A stretch of 64,000 nucleotides of DNA from Hyphomonas chukchiensis (GCF_000682695.1 NZ_AWFG01000074.1:156353-220352), one strand, 5' to 3'. Shown: positions 18,398 to 28,362, counted from the stretch's first letter. The notes: generated by a model from the letters alone, not told the origin. Numbers and translations: made by a program.

Positions 18398-21300
18398 CTA
18401 GAAGGATTTCTTGACGTTCACATACCAGTAGCGTGGAAGCGGCTGGTACAGCGATGAGAGGTAGCCATAGGTGTCGGCCAGTGGCGGATCCTCGTTGAAG
18501 GCGTTCCGCACGCCGACCCGGATGGCTGTTCCGTTCGTAAAGCCGTCATTCTCGACGGTGTACTGGCCGTAGAAATTCCAGGTCGTCTGGTCCTCGATGG
18601 GCCATGGGCCGTAGTCCGTGCTGGAGACGCTCGTGCTGTAGACGTCACCGGTGTACTGCGAGAACGCCCCGACTTTCCAGTTGGCCCACTCATAGGATGC
18701 AGACATGGAATACTTCCATTCCGGACGGCCACCTTCCTTGATGAGGCTGCCGCCACCGGTCACAGTCACATACGAATTCAGCGTACCGTCATCGAGAGCG
18801 GCCTGAATCGCCGCAGCTTCTTCCGTCGGGCTCTGATAGTAGGTGTCGAGGTAGGTTGCGTTGACGTTCAGCGACAGCTCGCCCGGGCCAACTTTCACAT
18901 CCCAGAATGCACCATAGTCGATGCCCTGCACCTTGAGCGGGGACTGGTTTGTGAACTTCGCGATGACGTTCAGGACGTCGCCGACTGGCTCAAGGCCCGT
19001 GCCCGCAAATTCGGCCACTTGCTGCGGTGTTGGATCCATGCGGATCACGTTCGGGTTTGAACTGCCCTGCAGGCGCAACAGGTAGTCATACGTAAGTGCC
19101 ACAGAGTCGTTCAGAAGGCCGATAGGGTTCTTCTGCTCAATGCTCCAGACGTCAGTCGTGAAAGTCAGGTGACCGAAGGCTTCCGGCAGGAACTGCGGTT
19201 CGAAGACCACGCCATAGGACGAGCTTTCAGACTCTTCAGGCTCCAGCTCGGAGTTACCCGATCGAAGGCTGGCCACCGTAACGGACAGCGTGGAGCAGTT
19301 GGAGTAGTCTGAGATCCGGCCCTGACGATCAGCAGCTTCACACTGGATGTAGTCAGGATAGCCGTTCACGCGTTCCAGAAGCGGCGTGTTGACCACTTCA
19401 AGGTTCGGCGCTTTGAAGCCTTCCGACCAGGAGCCCCGGAACCGCAGGCCGTCAATGACGTCCCAGGAAGCCGCGACCTTTGGTTTCGATACGGAGCCGA
19501 CATCCGAATAGTCTTCGTAACGGGCTGCAAGCTGAAGCTCGATGGATTTCGCCAGAGGGATCTTCATCTCTTCCGAGATCAAAGGCACAGCCAGTTCGAG
19601 ATAAGCTGAAGAGACATTGCGGCTGCCCTTAACATCAGGCGACGGGCTATGGCCCATCAGACTGGAGTCGGACACCAGGTCCCCGGTGATCTGATCATAG
19701 TAAGGAAGCGAACCATCCTGGTGTGGATCGCGATCATCATGATAGGTCTCACGACGGAACTCGAGGCCGCCCGCGATGCCGATATCACCAGCCCATATGG
19801 AAAGGAGGTCAGGTTTGGATACCTTGAAGTCTGCGAGAGACAGGGTCGTCTTGTTTTCGCGAACCTGAGTGATCATGAAGCTGTCAATTGTCTCCTGCGA
19901 ATTGCAGGACGCACCAGGCAGGCTTGGGTTCAGGGGATCACCGCCACAGAACGGATTGTAGGCAGAGGCATCCGTACGGTTCAAGGCCTCCTGGAACAGA
20001 CGGGAGTCAACGCCGTCTGCGGAATCCTTTACCTTCGCTTCGTTATAAAGAAGCGCCGAATCCCAGTTCCACCCAAAGGCATCGCCCTTGGCACCGACAA
20101 GGAAGCGATACTGGTCGTTTTTCACGTTCACGTCACGCGTGCCGACATCCGTTAGGCGATAGGAAGCTATGCGAAGTGGCACACCTTCAGCTGGGACATT
20201 TGCACTCAGGCCGTCGATACGATTTGCAGAACCGACCGGACCCAGCGGGTTATAATATGCGTCCGCGGCGATATAAATCGGACCCGATCCGAGGCTGGCT
20301 GGCGCGCCGATAACCGCATCGGTTTCGGCGGTATATATACCGAGTTCACCATAGATATTCAGGCTGTCGGAGACGTCATAGTTCGCGAAGCTGAAAAAGT
20401 TGATGCGGTCAACGGCTGGCAGCATTGTGAGGGTATCGAAGGTCGCCAGTTCATCATAGCGCATGTCGCGATAGGTTGCTGACGATGTACTACCCGGGCC
20501 GTAGCAGGTCTCGCTACCAGGAACCAGACAGCCTGCGCCGAACTGCGGCGCCTGAATGTGAAAGGCGCCTGCCGCATCGGTAAATGTCGATCCGTCTGCT
20601 GATATTGCCCCAATGGATGTGTCGACGGGAGCAAAATAACCCCACGGGCTGGATGTTGAGCGGTTGTCCCAGGCCACACCGGCCCAGTTTGTATCATCTG
20701 TCAAAGGCCGCATATCGGAGAGGCTGGTGTACTCCTGATCGGACCGCAGGAGCGATGACCGCGTCGTGCCACCGAGATAGACAGAGATATTGCCCTTACC
20801 GTTGTCAAAATCCGTTCCGTAGAGAACGTCACCGGTCAGTTCATCAAGATTTGTGCCTTCGGCAACACCGTATTGCAGGTTCATGTCGAGGCCGACAAAG
20901 TCGGACCGCATGACGTTGTTCACAACACCAGCAACGGCGTCCGAACCGTAAATAGCGGCAGCACCGTCTTTCAGGACTTCAACTCTCGCCAGGCCCTGAA
21001 CCGGAATGGCGTTGACGTTATATCCAAAAACCGGAGTCTGGTTGTCGGTTTGTGAGGTGGGGTGCACCACTGAACGCCGGCCGTTGATCAGGACGAGCGT
21101 GTTACCCTGTGCCAGTCCCCGCAGACTGACCGTGGATATGTCGCCCCTTGCAGCGTTGGAGTTGCCGCCCCCGAGATACGTTCCGTTGAAAGTGATATCA
21201 CCGGCAGACGGCACGGTACGGAAGAGATCTTCCGCGGACACGGCCCCAGTCGCCTCGATGTCGTCTGGCGAGACGACCGTTACGGGGAGCGCACCGGAAA

Positions 21301-21484
21301 CCTTGGCCCCCTGGATTTGCGACCCAAGCACGAGAACGGTATTGAGCTTCGCCTCTTTATCCCCAGACGGATCATCTGCCTCTTGGGCAAATGCCGAATG
21401 GGCAAGAAAGCCCGTCAACAGGGCGCACGTGGCGACCGAAATCCTACAACGACGACCGAAATCGCTTTTACTCATTTGACTCAT
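18398..21484 (-). CDS. TonB-dependent outer-membrane receptor
   Basis: 1028-residue receptor. A signal peptide ends at AHSAFAQ. The plug has TVLVLGSQIQGAK, VSPDDIEATGAVSAEDLFRT, LRGLAQGNTLVLINGRRSV and VEVLKDGAAAIYGSDAVAGVVN. This is a different subclass from the receptor at 8765: the GSDAVAGVVN plug type is often linked to peptides, siderophore-like compounds or other small ligands. The barrel closes with YWYVNVKKSF. ATG 21484 (MSQMSKSDFGRR) is preferred, though an AGGGG-like site only weakly supports it; in-frame codons upstream to 21553 look non-coding. It is divergent from a gamma-glutamyltransferase, pointing to amide- or peptide-type cargo (inference). Confidence 0.92.
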   Translation of the reverse strand: MSQMSKSDFGRRCRISVATCALLTGFLAHSAFAQEADDPSGDKEAKLNTVLVLGSQIQGAKVSGALPVTVVSPDDIEATGAVSAEDLFRTVPSAGDITFNGTYLGGGNSNAARGDISTVSLRGLAQGNTLVLINGRRSVVHPTSQTDNQTPVFGYNVNAIPVQGLARVEVLKDGAAAIYGSDAVAGVVNNVMRSDFVGLDMNLQYGVAEGTNLDELTGDVLYGTDFDNGKGNISVYLGGTTRSSLLRSDQEYTSLSDMRPLTDDTNWAGVAWDNRSTSSPWGYFAPVDTSIGAISADGSTFTDAAGAFHIQAPQFGAGCLVPGSETCYGPGSTSSATYRDMRYDELATFDTLTMLPAVDRINFFSFANYDVSDSLNIYGELGIYTAETDAVIGAPASLGSGPIYIAADAYYNPLGPVGSANRIDGLSANVPAEGVPLRIASYRLTDVGTRDVNVKNDQYRFLVGAKGDAFGWNWDSALLYNEAKVKDSADGVDSRLFQEALNRTDASAYNPFCGGDPLNPSLPGASCNSQETIDSFMITQVRENKTTLSLADFKVSKPDLLSIWAGDIGIAGGLEFRRETYHDDRDPHQDGSLPYYDQITGDLVSDSSLMGHSPSPDVKGSRNVSSAYLELAVPLISEEMKIPLAKSIELQLAARYEDYSDVGSVSKPKVAASWDVIDGLRFRGSWSEGFKAPNLEVVNTPLLERVNGYPDYIQCEAADRQGRISDYSNCSTLSVTVASLRSGNSELEPEESESSSYGVVFEPQFLPEAFGHLTFTTDVWSIEQKNPIGLLNDSVALTYDYLLRLQGSSNPNVIRMDPTPQQVAEFAGTGLEPVGDVLNVIAKFTNQSPLKVQGIDYGAFWDVKVGPGELSLNVNATYLDTYYQSPTEEAAAIQAALDDGTLNSYVTVTGGGSLIKEGGRPEWKYSMSASYEWANWKVGAFSQYTGDVYSTSVSSTDYGPWPIEDQTTWNFYGQYTVENDGFTNGTAIRVGVRNAFNEDPPLADTYGYLSSLYQPLPRYWYVNVKKSF

Positions 21485-21968
21485 TTTAATTGGCCCCTTG
21501 CGCAATGAAAACGAGCGATCCCAAAGATTAGCCTCAGACAAATTCGGGCACATTTCTGCCGTCGTCGGCAGCCACTACTGAGCCGCCGCCAACGCACACA
21601 CTTTCGTAAAAAAGGTACAGTCCCGAGGTCGCCTGAACACCGTTGTTCAACGCTCTTCTCTCAAGTGACAAACTCGTGACGCGGCGGACATTACAAATTG
21701 TTATTAGATTGGATAAATATATCAAATGCCCAGAAAGTGGGCTCATTCGAAAGCAAACGTGCAGTCACTACAGCAGCATTAGGCAGCGGCCCATATTCGC
21801 CATGTACAATTGTTGATCCCATTTGTCCATTTCCGACAAATGTTCTGGCGGCAGACACATTCCGGCTTTCCCGCGCGTTGATCTGCTTGAACATAGTCTC
21901 GCACCCGGCAAGTCATTCATATGCGCAGGCATCAGGTCCCTGCGCTTCCCATACATGGAGACAGCTGA
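21485..21968. promoter_or_regulatory. Divergent intergenic region with a 23-bp palindrome
   Basis: No gene is supported in these 484 bases, which separate the leftward TonB receptor from the rightward gamma-glutamyltransferase. At 21820-21842 there is a perfect inverted repeat CATTTGTC-(7 bases)-GACAAATG, the shape of a dimeric repressor operator and without a U-run, about 130 bases before the enzyme start. An AT-rich stretch at 21690-21725 could hold a promoter, but no convincing -35/-10 pair was found. Confidence 0.45.
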
Positions 21969-23747
21969 ATGCATCGCCGGACTTTTCTCTCATCACTCTC
22001 TGCACTCGGGCCGCTCGCGCTCGGCGCATCGTCACTGTTCTCGGGGCGCGCATCGGCGACTCCACTGGTCGACCGGCCTGATATCCGCGCAGGTGATCGC
22101 CTGGCCGGGGCTTCATTTGCCTCACGGTCGACGGTCTGGGGCACCAAGGGCGCTGCGGCAACATCACATCCCCGCGCCACGCTGGTGGCGATTGATATTC
22201 TCAAGAGAGGTGGATCGGCTGTTGATGCCGCCATCGCAGCCAACGCATCCCTTGGGTTCCTCGAACCCACAGCGAATGGCATTGGCGGCGATGCATTCTG
22301 CATGCTTTGGGATCCAAAGGCCGGAAAGGTCGTCGGCTTGAATGGCTCCGGCCGCTCACCTGCAGCCCTCTCGCTGGAGACAGTGCGCGAGCAGTCTCCC
22401 AAGGGACGCATCCCGTCGCTCGGCGCTCTTTCGGTCTCGGTTCCCGGCGCGGTCGATGCATGGTGGACACTGCACCAGCGGTACGGGCTTCTTCCCTGGA
22501 AAGACCTTATGGCACCGGCAGCCGACCTTGCCGAACAGGGCATGCCGATACCCTTGATGATCGCTGCCCGCATGCGCAGTGACATGGCACGGATTGTGAA
22601 ACCAGAATCCAATGTCGAGGAAATCGACAATATACGTAAAGTCTACATGACGCGCGGCCGGACCCCGAACGAGGGTGAAGTTGTTCGCAACCCTGACCTC
22701 GCGCGCACGCTTCGCATGATCGGCGAAGGCGGTCGCGACGCTTATTATGATGGCCCTATCGCCGACACGATCGAGGTCTATTTCAAACGCATTGGCGGCT
22801 GGATGACCCGGGCCGACCTTGCTGCACAACATGCCAAATGGGTCGAACCCAATCATGTAGATTATCGCGACGGCGTTTCCGTCTATGGGCTGCCGCCCAA
22901 CAGTCAGGGACCAACGACACTCCAGATGCTTTCGATCCTGAAGAATTTCGATATGGCGGAACTGGGTCTGGTCTCCGCCAAGTCGATCCATCTTCAGGCT
23001 GAGGCCAAACGACTGGCCTTCGAAGATCGCGCCAAGTGGTTTGCCGATCCGGACTTTGCAGAAATCCCGATTGAGCACCTGCTCTCCGATGAATACGGCC
23101 AGCAGCGCGCAGCTCTTATCAATCCGGGCAAAGTGATGGAACGCGCCTTCCCCGGCGATGCACCACATAAAGGGGGCACGACCTATCTCAGCGTCAGCGA
23201 CGCCAATGGCATGATGGTCAGCCTTATCCAGTCCAACTTTGCGGGCATGGGCTCCGGGCTGATGCCTGACGGACTGGGCTTCTCGTTCCAGAACCGTGGC
23301 AGCGGCTTCAGCCTCCAGGACGGCTCGCCCAACATTTACGCGCCCGGGAAGCGTCCCTTCCATACGATCATCCCGGGCTTCGCGCTGAAGGATGGTGCGC
23401 CATGGCTCAGCTTTGGCGTGATGGGTGGTGGTATGCAGCCGCAAGGCCAAACCCAGATCATCACGAATATGGTGGACTATGGTCTTGGTCTTCAGGCAGC
23501 GGGGGATTGCCCACGCTGGAGGCACGACGGCTCGTCCGAACCCACGGGCGTGTACAAGCCGGGAGTCGGGGAGCTCAGGCTGGAGAATGGTATCCCGGAT
23601 GCGACCAAAGCTGAGCTTGCGGCAATGGGATGGACAGTTGGGGGCACAGACGCCGGCTTCGGTGGCTATCAGGCCACGATGAAGACAGAAGAAGCCTATG
23701 GGGCGGCCAGCGAAATGCGCAAGGACGGTCTGGCTTTGGCCATTTAA
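21969..23747 (+). CDS. Gamma-glutamyltransferase-family Ntn hydrolase, Tat-exported
   Basis: 592-residue gamma-glutamyltranspeptidase-family proenzyme. The leader MHRRTFLSSLSALGPLALG has a twin-arginine-like RRTFL motif and ends at GRASA. The large-subunit part includes GGSAVDAAIAANASLGFLEP and GIGGDAFCML; the autocleavage point is expected before the Thr in KGGTTYLSVSDANG, and the small-subunit GMGSGLMPDGLGFSFQNRG follows. ATG 21969 has GGAGACAG upstream. The family moves or hydrolyses gamma-glutamyl groups; some members act on cephalosporin side chains or other amides. Together with the divergent receptor it suggests periplasmic processing of an imported gamma-glutamyl or amide compound (inference). 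Confidence 0.9.
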   Translation: MHRRTFLSSLSALGPLALGASSLFSGRASATPLVDRPDIRAGDRLAGASFASRSTVWGTKGAAATSHPRATLVAIDILKRGGSAVDAAIAANASLGFLEPTANGIGGDAFCMLWDPKAGKVVGLNGSGRSPAALSLETVREQSPKGRIPSLGALSVSVPGAVDAWWTLHQRYGLLPWKDLMAPAADLAEQGMPIPLMIAARMRSDMARIVKPESNVEEIDNIRKVYMTRGRTPNEGEVVRNPDLARTLRMIGEGGRDAYYDGPIADTIEVYFKRIGGWMTRADLAAQHAKWVEPNHVDYRDGVSVYGLPPNSQGPTTLQMLSILKNFDMAELGLVSAKSIHLQAEAKRLAFEDRAKWFADPDFAEIPIEHLLSDEYGQQRAALINPGKVMERAFPGDAPHKGGTTYLSVSDANGMMVSLIQSNFAGMGSGLMPDGLGFSFQNRGSGFSLQDGSPNIYAPGKRPFHTIIPGFALKDGAPWLSFGVMGGGMQPQGQTQIITNMVDYGLGLQAAGDCPRWRHDGSSEPTGVYKPGVGELRLENGIPDATKAELAAMGWTVGGTDAGFGGYQATMKTEEAYGAASEMRKDGLALAI

Positions 23748-23757
23748 CGGACAGGGA

Positions 23758-23787
23758 ACGGGCGCGGAATACCAGATCCGCGCCCGT
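23758..23787. terminator. Bidirectional terminator between two convergent GGT-family genes
   Basis: An 11-bp perfect stem, ACGGGCGCGGA (23758-23768) with TCCGCGCCCGT (23777-23787), lies in the 55-base gap between the two convergent stops. Outer CAGGGA/TCCCTG bases can extend the stem. It has short T/A tracts only, but position and stability support a two-way terminator. Confidence 0.75.
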
Positions 23788-23802
23788 TTGGTCCCTGCCC
23801 TG

Positions 23803-25707
23803 CTACCAGCCGGCTGCCATGGCCATCCGACGAGGATCGGCGCCCGCCATCGGTATGCCTTCTGCTGTCATGCAAGCACCTTGAAGGCTGCCAATTGCAA
23901 GTGGCCCGACCTGCTTGACCTCGTGCCCGAGTGACCGGAGCTTGTCGGCGACACCTTCCTCATAACGCGACTCCATCTGAAGAACGCAGGATGCGCCCGG
24001 CATATAGAAGCTGGGATCGGCCTTCACGGCGAACCGGGGTGCCTCGATGGCTTCCTGAACGCCCATACCATGGTCCAGCACGTTGACGAGGAACTGGAAC
24101 TCGCTTTGCCCGATCGTCTCGCCGCCAGGGGTGCCAAAGGCAGTAACGAGATTCTGCCCCTTCATAACGATGGTAGGCGAGTTGTTGAGGATGGGTATCT
24201 TGCCGGGCGCCACAAAGTTCACATTGTTGGGATAAGGGGATGTGGAGCCAAGCCGCATGCCATTGTTCAGCAGGAACCCGGTACTGCCTGCGACCACACC
24301 GGTACCGAAGCCACCGCCGAGCGTCACCGTCACAACCACGGTATCGCCGGTGCGATCCACCACGGTAAAACTTGCCGTATCGCTGAAGCGCGCCTTGTCT
24401 CCATCAAAGGGTACGGGCTGTGGTGGAGGCGGCGGTGCCGATGCATCAATGGGCCGGAAGTCTGTTGGGCCAGAGACAGAGCGCGCTTTTATTGGGCTGA
24501 TCATGGCTGTACGCTGGGAGACATAGCCCCCGGACAACATGGCCTTGACGGGTGTATTCGCAAAGGCCGGGTCGGCGGCATAAGCGTAGATGTCGGCCTT
24601 GGCGAGCTTGATAGCTTCAGCCATGACATGGACCGAAGAGGCAGTCTGGCGGCCAAGCGCGGCCATGTCGAAACGCTCGATCAGGTTGAGCTGCATGCAG
24701 ACTTCCAGCCCGCCGCGGGATGTGAGCGGGGAGGAAAAGACATTGTAGCCGCGATAGGTGGTCGATACCGGCGCTGCCCATTCGGCCTTGTAAGCGGCCA
24801 TGTCCTCATAGCGCAGCCAGCCGCCGACTTGCTTGAAGAAACGGTCAATCTCGCGCGCTATGGGGCCTTTGTAGAAATAGTCACGAGCAGCCTGGAGTGA
24901 CGCGTCCCGATCCGCCCCCGAGGCCAATGCCCCCTGCTCCACTTTGACCAGAGACTCGAAGGTCTGGGCCAAGTGCTCGTTCTTCAGAAGCTGACGCGGT
25001 TCCGGAGGCTTGCCACCTGGCAAATAGATCGCTGCGGTTGTTGGGTGCGCCGCGATCTTCTTCTGCATGATGCCAATAATACGGGCAATGGACGGGTCAA
25101 CCGGATGGCCATTGCGAGCATAGTCAATGGCAGGGGCAAGGCACTGCGCCAGCGAGAGCTTGCCATGCTTGCGGGCAAGTTCGATCCAGCCGCCGAAGGC
25201 GCCCGGCGTCGTGGCAGCTTTGACGCCCCAGTCATAGTTTGAAGGATCCGACGCAGGATCGAGCGCAAAGGGCGCAGCGCCCCCAAACTTGAGCGCCTTC
25301 ACCTTGCCTGTGGCGCGCTCGTGTACGGTCGCAAAGCCGTTGCCGGCGATGCTGGAGGCCCATGGTTCGACCACATTCAGGGTGGCCATGACGGCAATGG
25401 CCGCGTCGGCTGCCGTACCGCCCTGCATGAGGATACGCAGACCGGCCGTCGCGGCCAATGGGTGACCGGCGCTAACGACGCCGTGCGGGCCCGGCGTTTC
25501 CACCCGGTAAGCCGCAACTTTCGTTTCGCCGGATTCCGGCGCGTCAGGCGCCTTCTGGCCGCTTTGCGCAAAGGCTGCGGGCGCCGTAAGCGCCCCCGCC
25601 AGTCCGGCCGCAAGACCAACCGTTCCGACTGAGAGGAACTGGCGCCGGTCAGGACCCGCAGGTGCCGAGTCATGTTTGCGCGTTTCGGTCTTAGTAGAAG
25701 CTGACAT
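23803..25707 (-). CDS. Second gamma-glutamyltransferase-family hydrolase, Tat-exported
   Basis: 634 residues, clearly paralogous in fold to the enzyme at 21969 but divergent. A leader with PDRRQFLSVGTVGLAAG suggests Tat export. Large-subunit motifs GGTAADAAIAVMATLNVVEP and SIAGNGFATV are present; the likely autocatalytic Thr is in FSDTASFTVVDR; FLLNNGMRLGSTSPYPNN belongs to the small subunit. ATG 25707 (MSASTKTE) is chosen from GGAGG six bases upstream; the ATG just before it at 25710 would be only three bases from that site. The first 17 bases overlap the end of the amidohydrolase gene, so the pair is translationally coupled. Confidence 0.88.
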   Translation of the reverse strand: MSASTKTETRKHDSAPAGPDRRQFLSVGTVGLAAGLAGALTAPAAFAQSGQKAPDAPESGETKVAAYRVETPGPHGVVSAGHPLAATAGLRILMQGGTAADAAIAVMATLNVVEPWASSIAGNGFATVHERATGKVKALKFGGAAPFALDPASDPSNYDWGVKAATTPGAFGGWIELARKHGKLSLAQCLAPAIDYARNGHPVDPSIARIIGIMQKKIAAHPTTAAIYLPGGKPPEPRQLLKNEHLAQTFESLVKVEQGALASGADRDASLQAARDYFYKGPIAREIDRFFKQVGGWLRYEDMAAYKAEWAAPVSTTYRGYNVFSSPLTSRGGLEVCMQLNLIERFDMAALGRQTASSVHVMAEAIKLAKADIYAYAADPAFANTPVKAMLSGGYVSQRTAMISPIKARSVSGPTDFRPIDASAPPPPPQPVPFDGDKARFSDTASFTVVDRTGDTVVVTVTLGGGFGTGVVAGSTGFLLNNGMRLGSTSPYPNNVNFVAPGKIPILNNSPTIVMKGQNLVTAFGTPGGETIGQSEFQFLVNVLDHGMGVQEAIEAPRFAVKADPSFYMPGASCVLQMESRYEEGVADKLRSLGHEVKQVGPLAIGSLQGACMTAEGIPMAGADPRRMAMAAGW

Positions 25708-27448
25708 CATCAACCTCCATCCAGACATCATGACCACCGGGCCGCTTGATGAGGAACCTGACATCGAGCATGTCGTCTCCGCTCCACGTCTCGTCCTCTG
25801 CGGGAGCCTCCAGGGTGTCGAACGGAACCTCGACAGTCGACCATTCCTTTCCTGCCATCAGGGACTTTGTCCAAGTCCCTTCCGTGGTTGTCGCGGCAAG
25901 GACATAGTCGCCGCCGTCGCCCCGGATATCGAATTTGAGCCCCTTGTAGTCACTGGCATCGGCAGGCTGAACATCGCCGCGATTGAGTGGCAGGACGACA
26001 CCGGCACGAGCTTCTTCACGCAATGACAGGGACGCTGTCAGGTGCAGGACGCCGTCCTTGCCGGTTTCAGGAATGACTTCATAAACCTGCCAGCTACGCT
26101 CCTTGCCGCCATCGGGATCCCCGACAACAAGCGTATCGCGATTTGTCCGTTCCGTGTCGCTGCCATCAAAATCGGCAATCAGCGGTGAGGTGATCTTGTT
26201 CGCCGTCATATAGGTTTCGGTGAGTGGCTCCGGCGCACCTTTGCCGAACATGAGCTCCCCCCCAACGAAAGTATAGGCGGTATTGTATAGCTCTGAGATA
26301 TCGCTCCAGGGCTCGCCTTTGATCAGTACGATATCCGCCGCCTTGCCGACTTCAATCGTGCCGCGATCGCCGATGATGCCCACTGCCTTGGCGCTGTTCG
26401 ACGTGCCAGCCATCAGGGCTTCGGTTGGGGTCAGACCTGCCTTCACCATCAGTTCCATCTCGTGAAGCGTAGACTTGCCGTGTGGCGTGAGCGGCATGCC
26501 GGCGTCGGTGCCGAGGGCAATGAGAATGCCATTGTCATGAAGCGCCTTCACGTTGCGCAGGCCTGTCGCGAAACGGGCACGGCGGCTTTCCATGGCAGGT
26601 GTGTTCTCACCAAAGGACGGCATGCCAGGTTTGTCGGCCTCGTAGACGGCGAGCGTACCAGCATAGGCCGTGCCGCTGGCTTTAAGGATGTCGATTGTCT
26701 CCTGATCGACATCAGTATCAAGCATGCTGTGGGCCAGAACATCGACGCCGGCCCGACCTGCTATGGCAGCGCGGTCTACGGTGACTGTATGGGTGAGGAC
26801 TTTGAGATTGTTGGCATGGGCTTCGGCCACGAGTGCGGTGAGGGTCGGCTCATCCATGCTTGTGTTGTCAATGCCCGATCCGTAGCGCCAGCCATCTGTG
26901 AAGACCTTGATGACATCCGGTTTGTAGGGAAGCAGTTCCTTGACCGCTTCCGTCGCCGCATAGGGCGTATTGACCCATTTGGTTGTGTTCGTGTCGCTCC
27001 AGTCAGCGCCATGACCATTGGTCGTGCTCATTCTGGCAGCAAAATTGACGTGCGGCCCGGGGATTTCGGCTAACCATTCCCGACGCGGTGCAAAGGCCTC
27101 GGGCGCTTCTGCGAAATCATAGACTGATGTGACACCGGCCGCGATATAGGCTTGAGAAATCTGGGGCGTGGTGCCCGGCTCGCCGCGAGGCGTATAGTGG
27201 ACATGCAGATCGAAAAATCCTGGCAGAAGAGACAGGCCTTTCGCATCAATAATCTTTGTCTTCTTTGGCACACGGGCCTTCTTGTCGATGCTCGTTATAA
27301 TGCCATCATCGATGACAACCGTGGCGACATAAGGCTCGCTGCCGGTCGCATCGAAAACCTTTGCGCCAACAATCGCCAGCGGGTCTGCCCATGAGGCCTC
27401 TGTGCACACCATCAGTGTGAACAGCGCCAGTCCTGTGTGTTTGATCAT
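25691..27448 (-). CDS. Secreted amidohydrolase with C-terminal beta-sandwich domain
   Basis: 585 residues. A signal peptide ends near EASWADPL. The amidohydrolase core has VGAKVFDATG, the HxH metal motif in FFDLHVHYTPRG, further metal-site His in LTHTVTV and LAHSM, and the Asp in ALGTDAGM. After about residue 430 comes a beta-rich CIA30/galactose-binding-like domain ending in DVWMEVDDVSFY. ATG 27448 is chosen because the signal peptide begins there; a TTG at 27637 would add 63 residues lacking protein character. The ribosome-binding site is weak. It is upstream in an operon with the second GGT-family gene, which fits stepwise hydrolysis of a peptide-like or cyclic amide. Confidence 0.85.
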   Translation of the reverse strand: MIKHTGLALFTLMVCTEASWADPLAIVGAKVFDATGSEPYVATVVIDDGIITSIDKKARVPKKTKIIDAKGLSLLPGFFDLHVHYTPRGEPGTTPQISQAYIAAGVTSVYDFAEAPEAFAPRREWLAEIPGPHVNFAARMSTTNGHGADWSDTNTTKWVNTPYAATEAVKELLPYKPDVIKVFTDGWRYGSGIDNTSMDEPTLTALVAEAHANNLKVLTHTVTVDRAAIAGRAGVDVLAHSMLDTDVDQETIDILKASGTAYAGTLAVYEADKPGMPSFGENTPAMESRRARFATGLRNVKALHDNGILIALGTDAGMPLTPHGKSTLHEMELMVKAGLTPTEALMAGTSNSAKAVGIIGDRGTIEVGKAADIVLIKGEPWSDISELYNTAYTFVGGELMFGKGAPEPLTETYMTANKITSPLIADFDGSDTERTNRDTLVVGDPDGGKERSWQVYEVIPETGKDGVLHLTASLSLREEARAGVVLPLNRGDVQPADASDYKGLKFDIRGDGGDYVLAATTTEGTWTKSLMAGKEWSTVEVPFDTLEAPAEDETWSGDDMLDVRFLIKRPGGHDVWMEVDDVSFY

Positions 27449-27882
27449 ATTCCAGTTCCAATACAGAAGCGCCAGTTGAAGCGAGGTCACAGCATTCAAG
27501 CTTTTGACGAAGCCTGAAGCAACGTGCACGCAGGCTTCTGCCTTCATGCGTGTTTCCGAAACGGAGCCGTTCTGGTGTGGTGTGTCGACCGCCTTCTTTC
27601 CAAAGCACACCATTGTTGTGTGTTTGTGCCCACTCAAGTGTCATGCGATGCAATGATGATCAGAATTCCAGCAGGTAATGGGGGCGAGGTACGCCGTATC
27701 CAGCCCGGCAAGAAATTGCGCTTGCTGTTGGTTCGCCTACGATTCACGGCGGGCGATATATCTCGTTCGGCTCCAAGCGACGACGGTTTCAGTCCGCACA
27801 TCCAGAAAGTCTGGCGGGATTGAACGCCGTCTTGCGTTGAATTGGACAGGCCAAAGACCGGCTTGCGAATGAGGACAGAACC
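27449..27882. other. Intergenic region between divergent genes
   Basis: These 434 bases separate the leftward amidohydrolase from the rightward small secreted protein. Open frames here have no protein-like composition or ribosome-binding sites. I see no clear operator, terminator or RNA gene; promoters for both directions should lie here. Confidence 0.4.
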
Positions 27883-28362
27883 ATGAAGCAGATACATTGC
27901 GCTCGTTCCTGGGTGACCAGAATGGTAGCATTGGGTTTTCTGGTAAGCGCGCCAATTGGCTGCGCGATGGCCGAGGCGCCGACTGAAGACACAGGCAGTG
28001 CCGAAACGGCATCGGATGAGACGGGCTCGATCTATCTGCCCGAGGGGTATCCTGAGACAATCATGTTCCCGACCGGAACACGCCTGATCGCGGCATCCGG
28101 CGGACAGCCGCCGGAATATGAAACCCGGAATTATAACGTGACGGGCGAAACGGACTTGCCTGTCGAAAGCGTCGTCGAGTTCTACACAGGCATGCTGGCA
28201 AAAAAAGGCTTTGATATTCTCGAAGTGGAAAAGGGCAACGCCACGCTTATCCGTTTTGGTGCTCCGGGACTCGACGATGCCAGCGTCCTGATCATGGACA
28301 TGTATGGCGAAGGCACCACCACGTTTACGATATCCCTTCTCATGGAGCCCGAACCGGAATAG
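27883..28362 (+). CDS. Small secreted protein of unknown function
   Basis: 159 residues beginning MKQIHCARSWVTRM with a hydrophobic export segment; a Cys in APIGCAMAEA could be a lipobox, though the -3 residue is not ideal. An acidic linker (about residues 32-48) is followed by one compact alpha/beta domain with ESVVEFYTGMLAKKGFDIL, resembling the small domains in which a helix follows a beta strand in outer-envelope proteins. I do not recognise a family. It is followed by a terminator and then by the sigma factor gene; a link with that regulatory pair is possible but not shown. ATG 27883 is preceded by GAGGACAG. Confidence 0.75.
   Translation: MKQIHCARSWVTRMVALGFLVSAPIGCAMAEAPTEDTGSAETASDETGSIYLPEGYPETIMFPTGTRLIAASGGQPPEYETRNYNVTGETDLPVESVVEFYTGMLAKKGFDILEVEKGNATLIRFGAPGLDDASVLIMDMYGEGTTTFTISLLMEPEPE

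Noticed and set aside
22356..23525. 389-codon open frame opposite the first GGT gene
   Set aside because: Antisense shadow; the GGT frame carries all conserved motifs.
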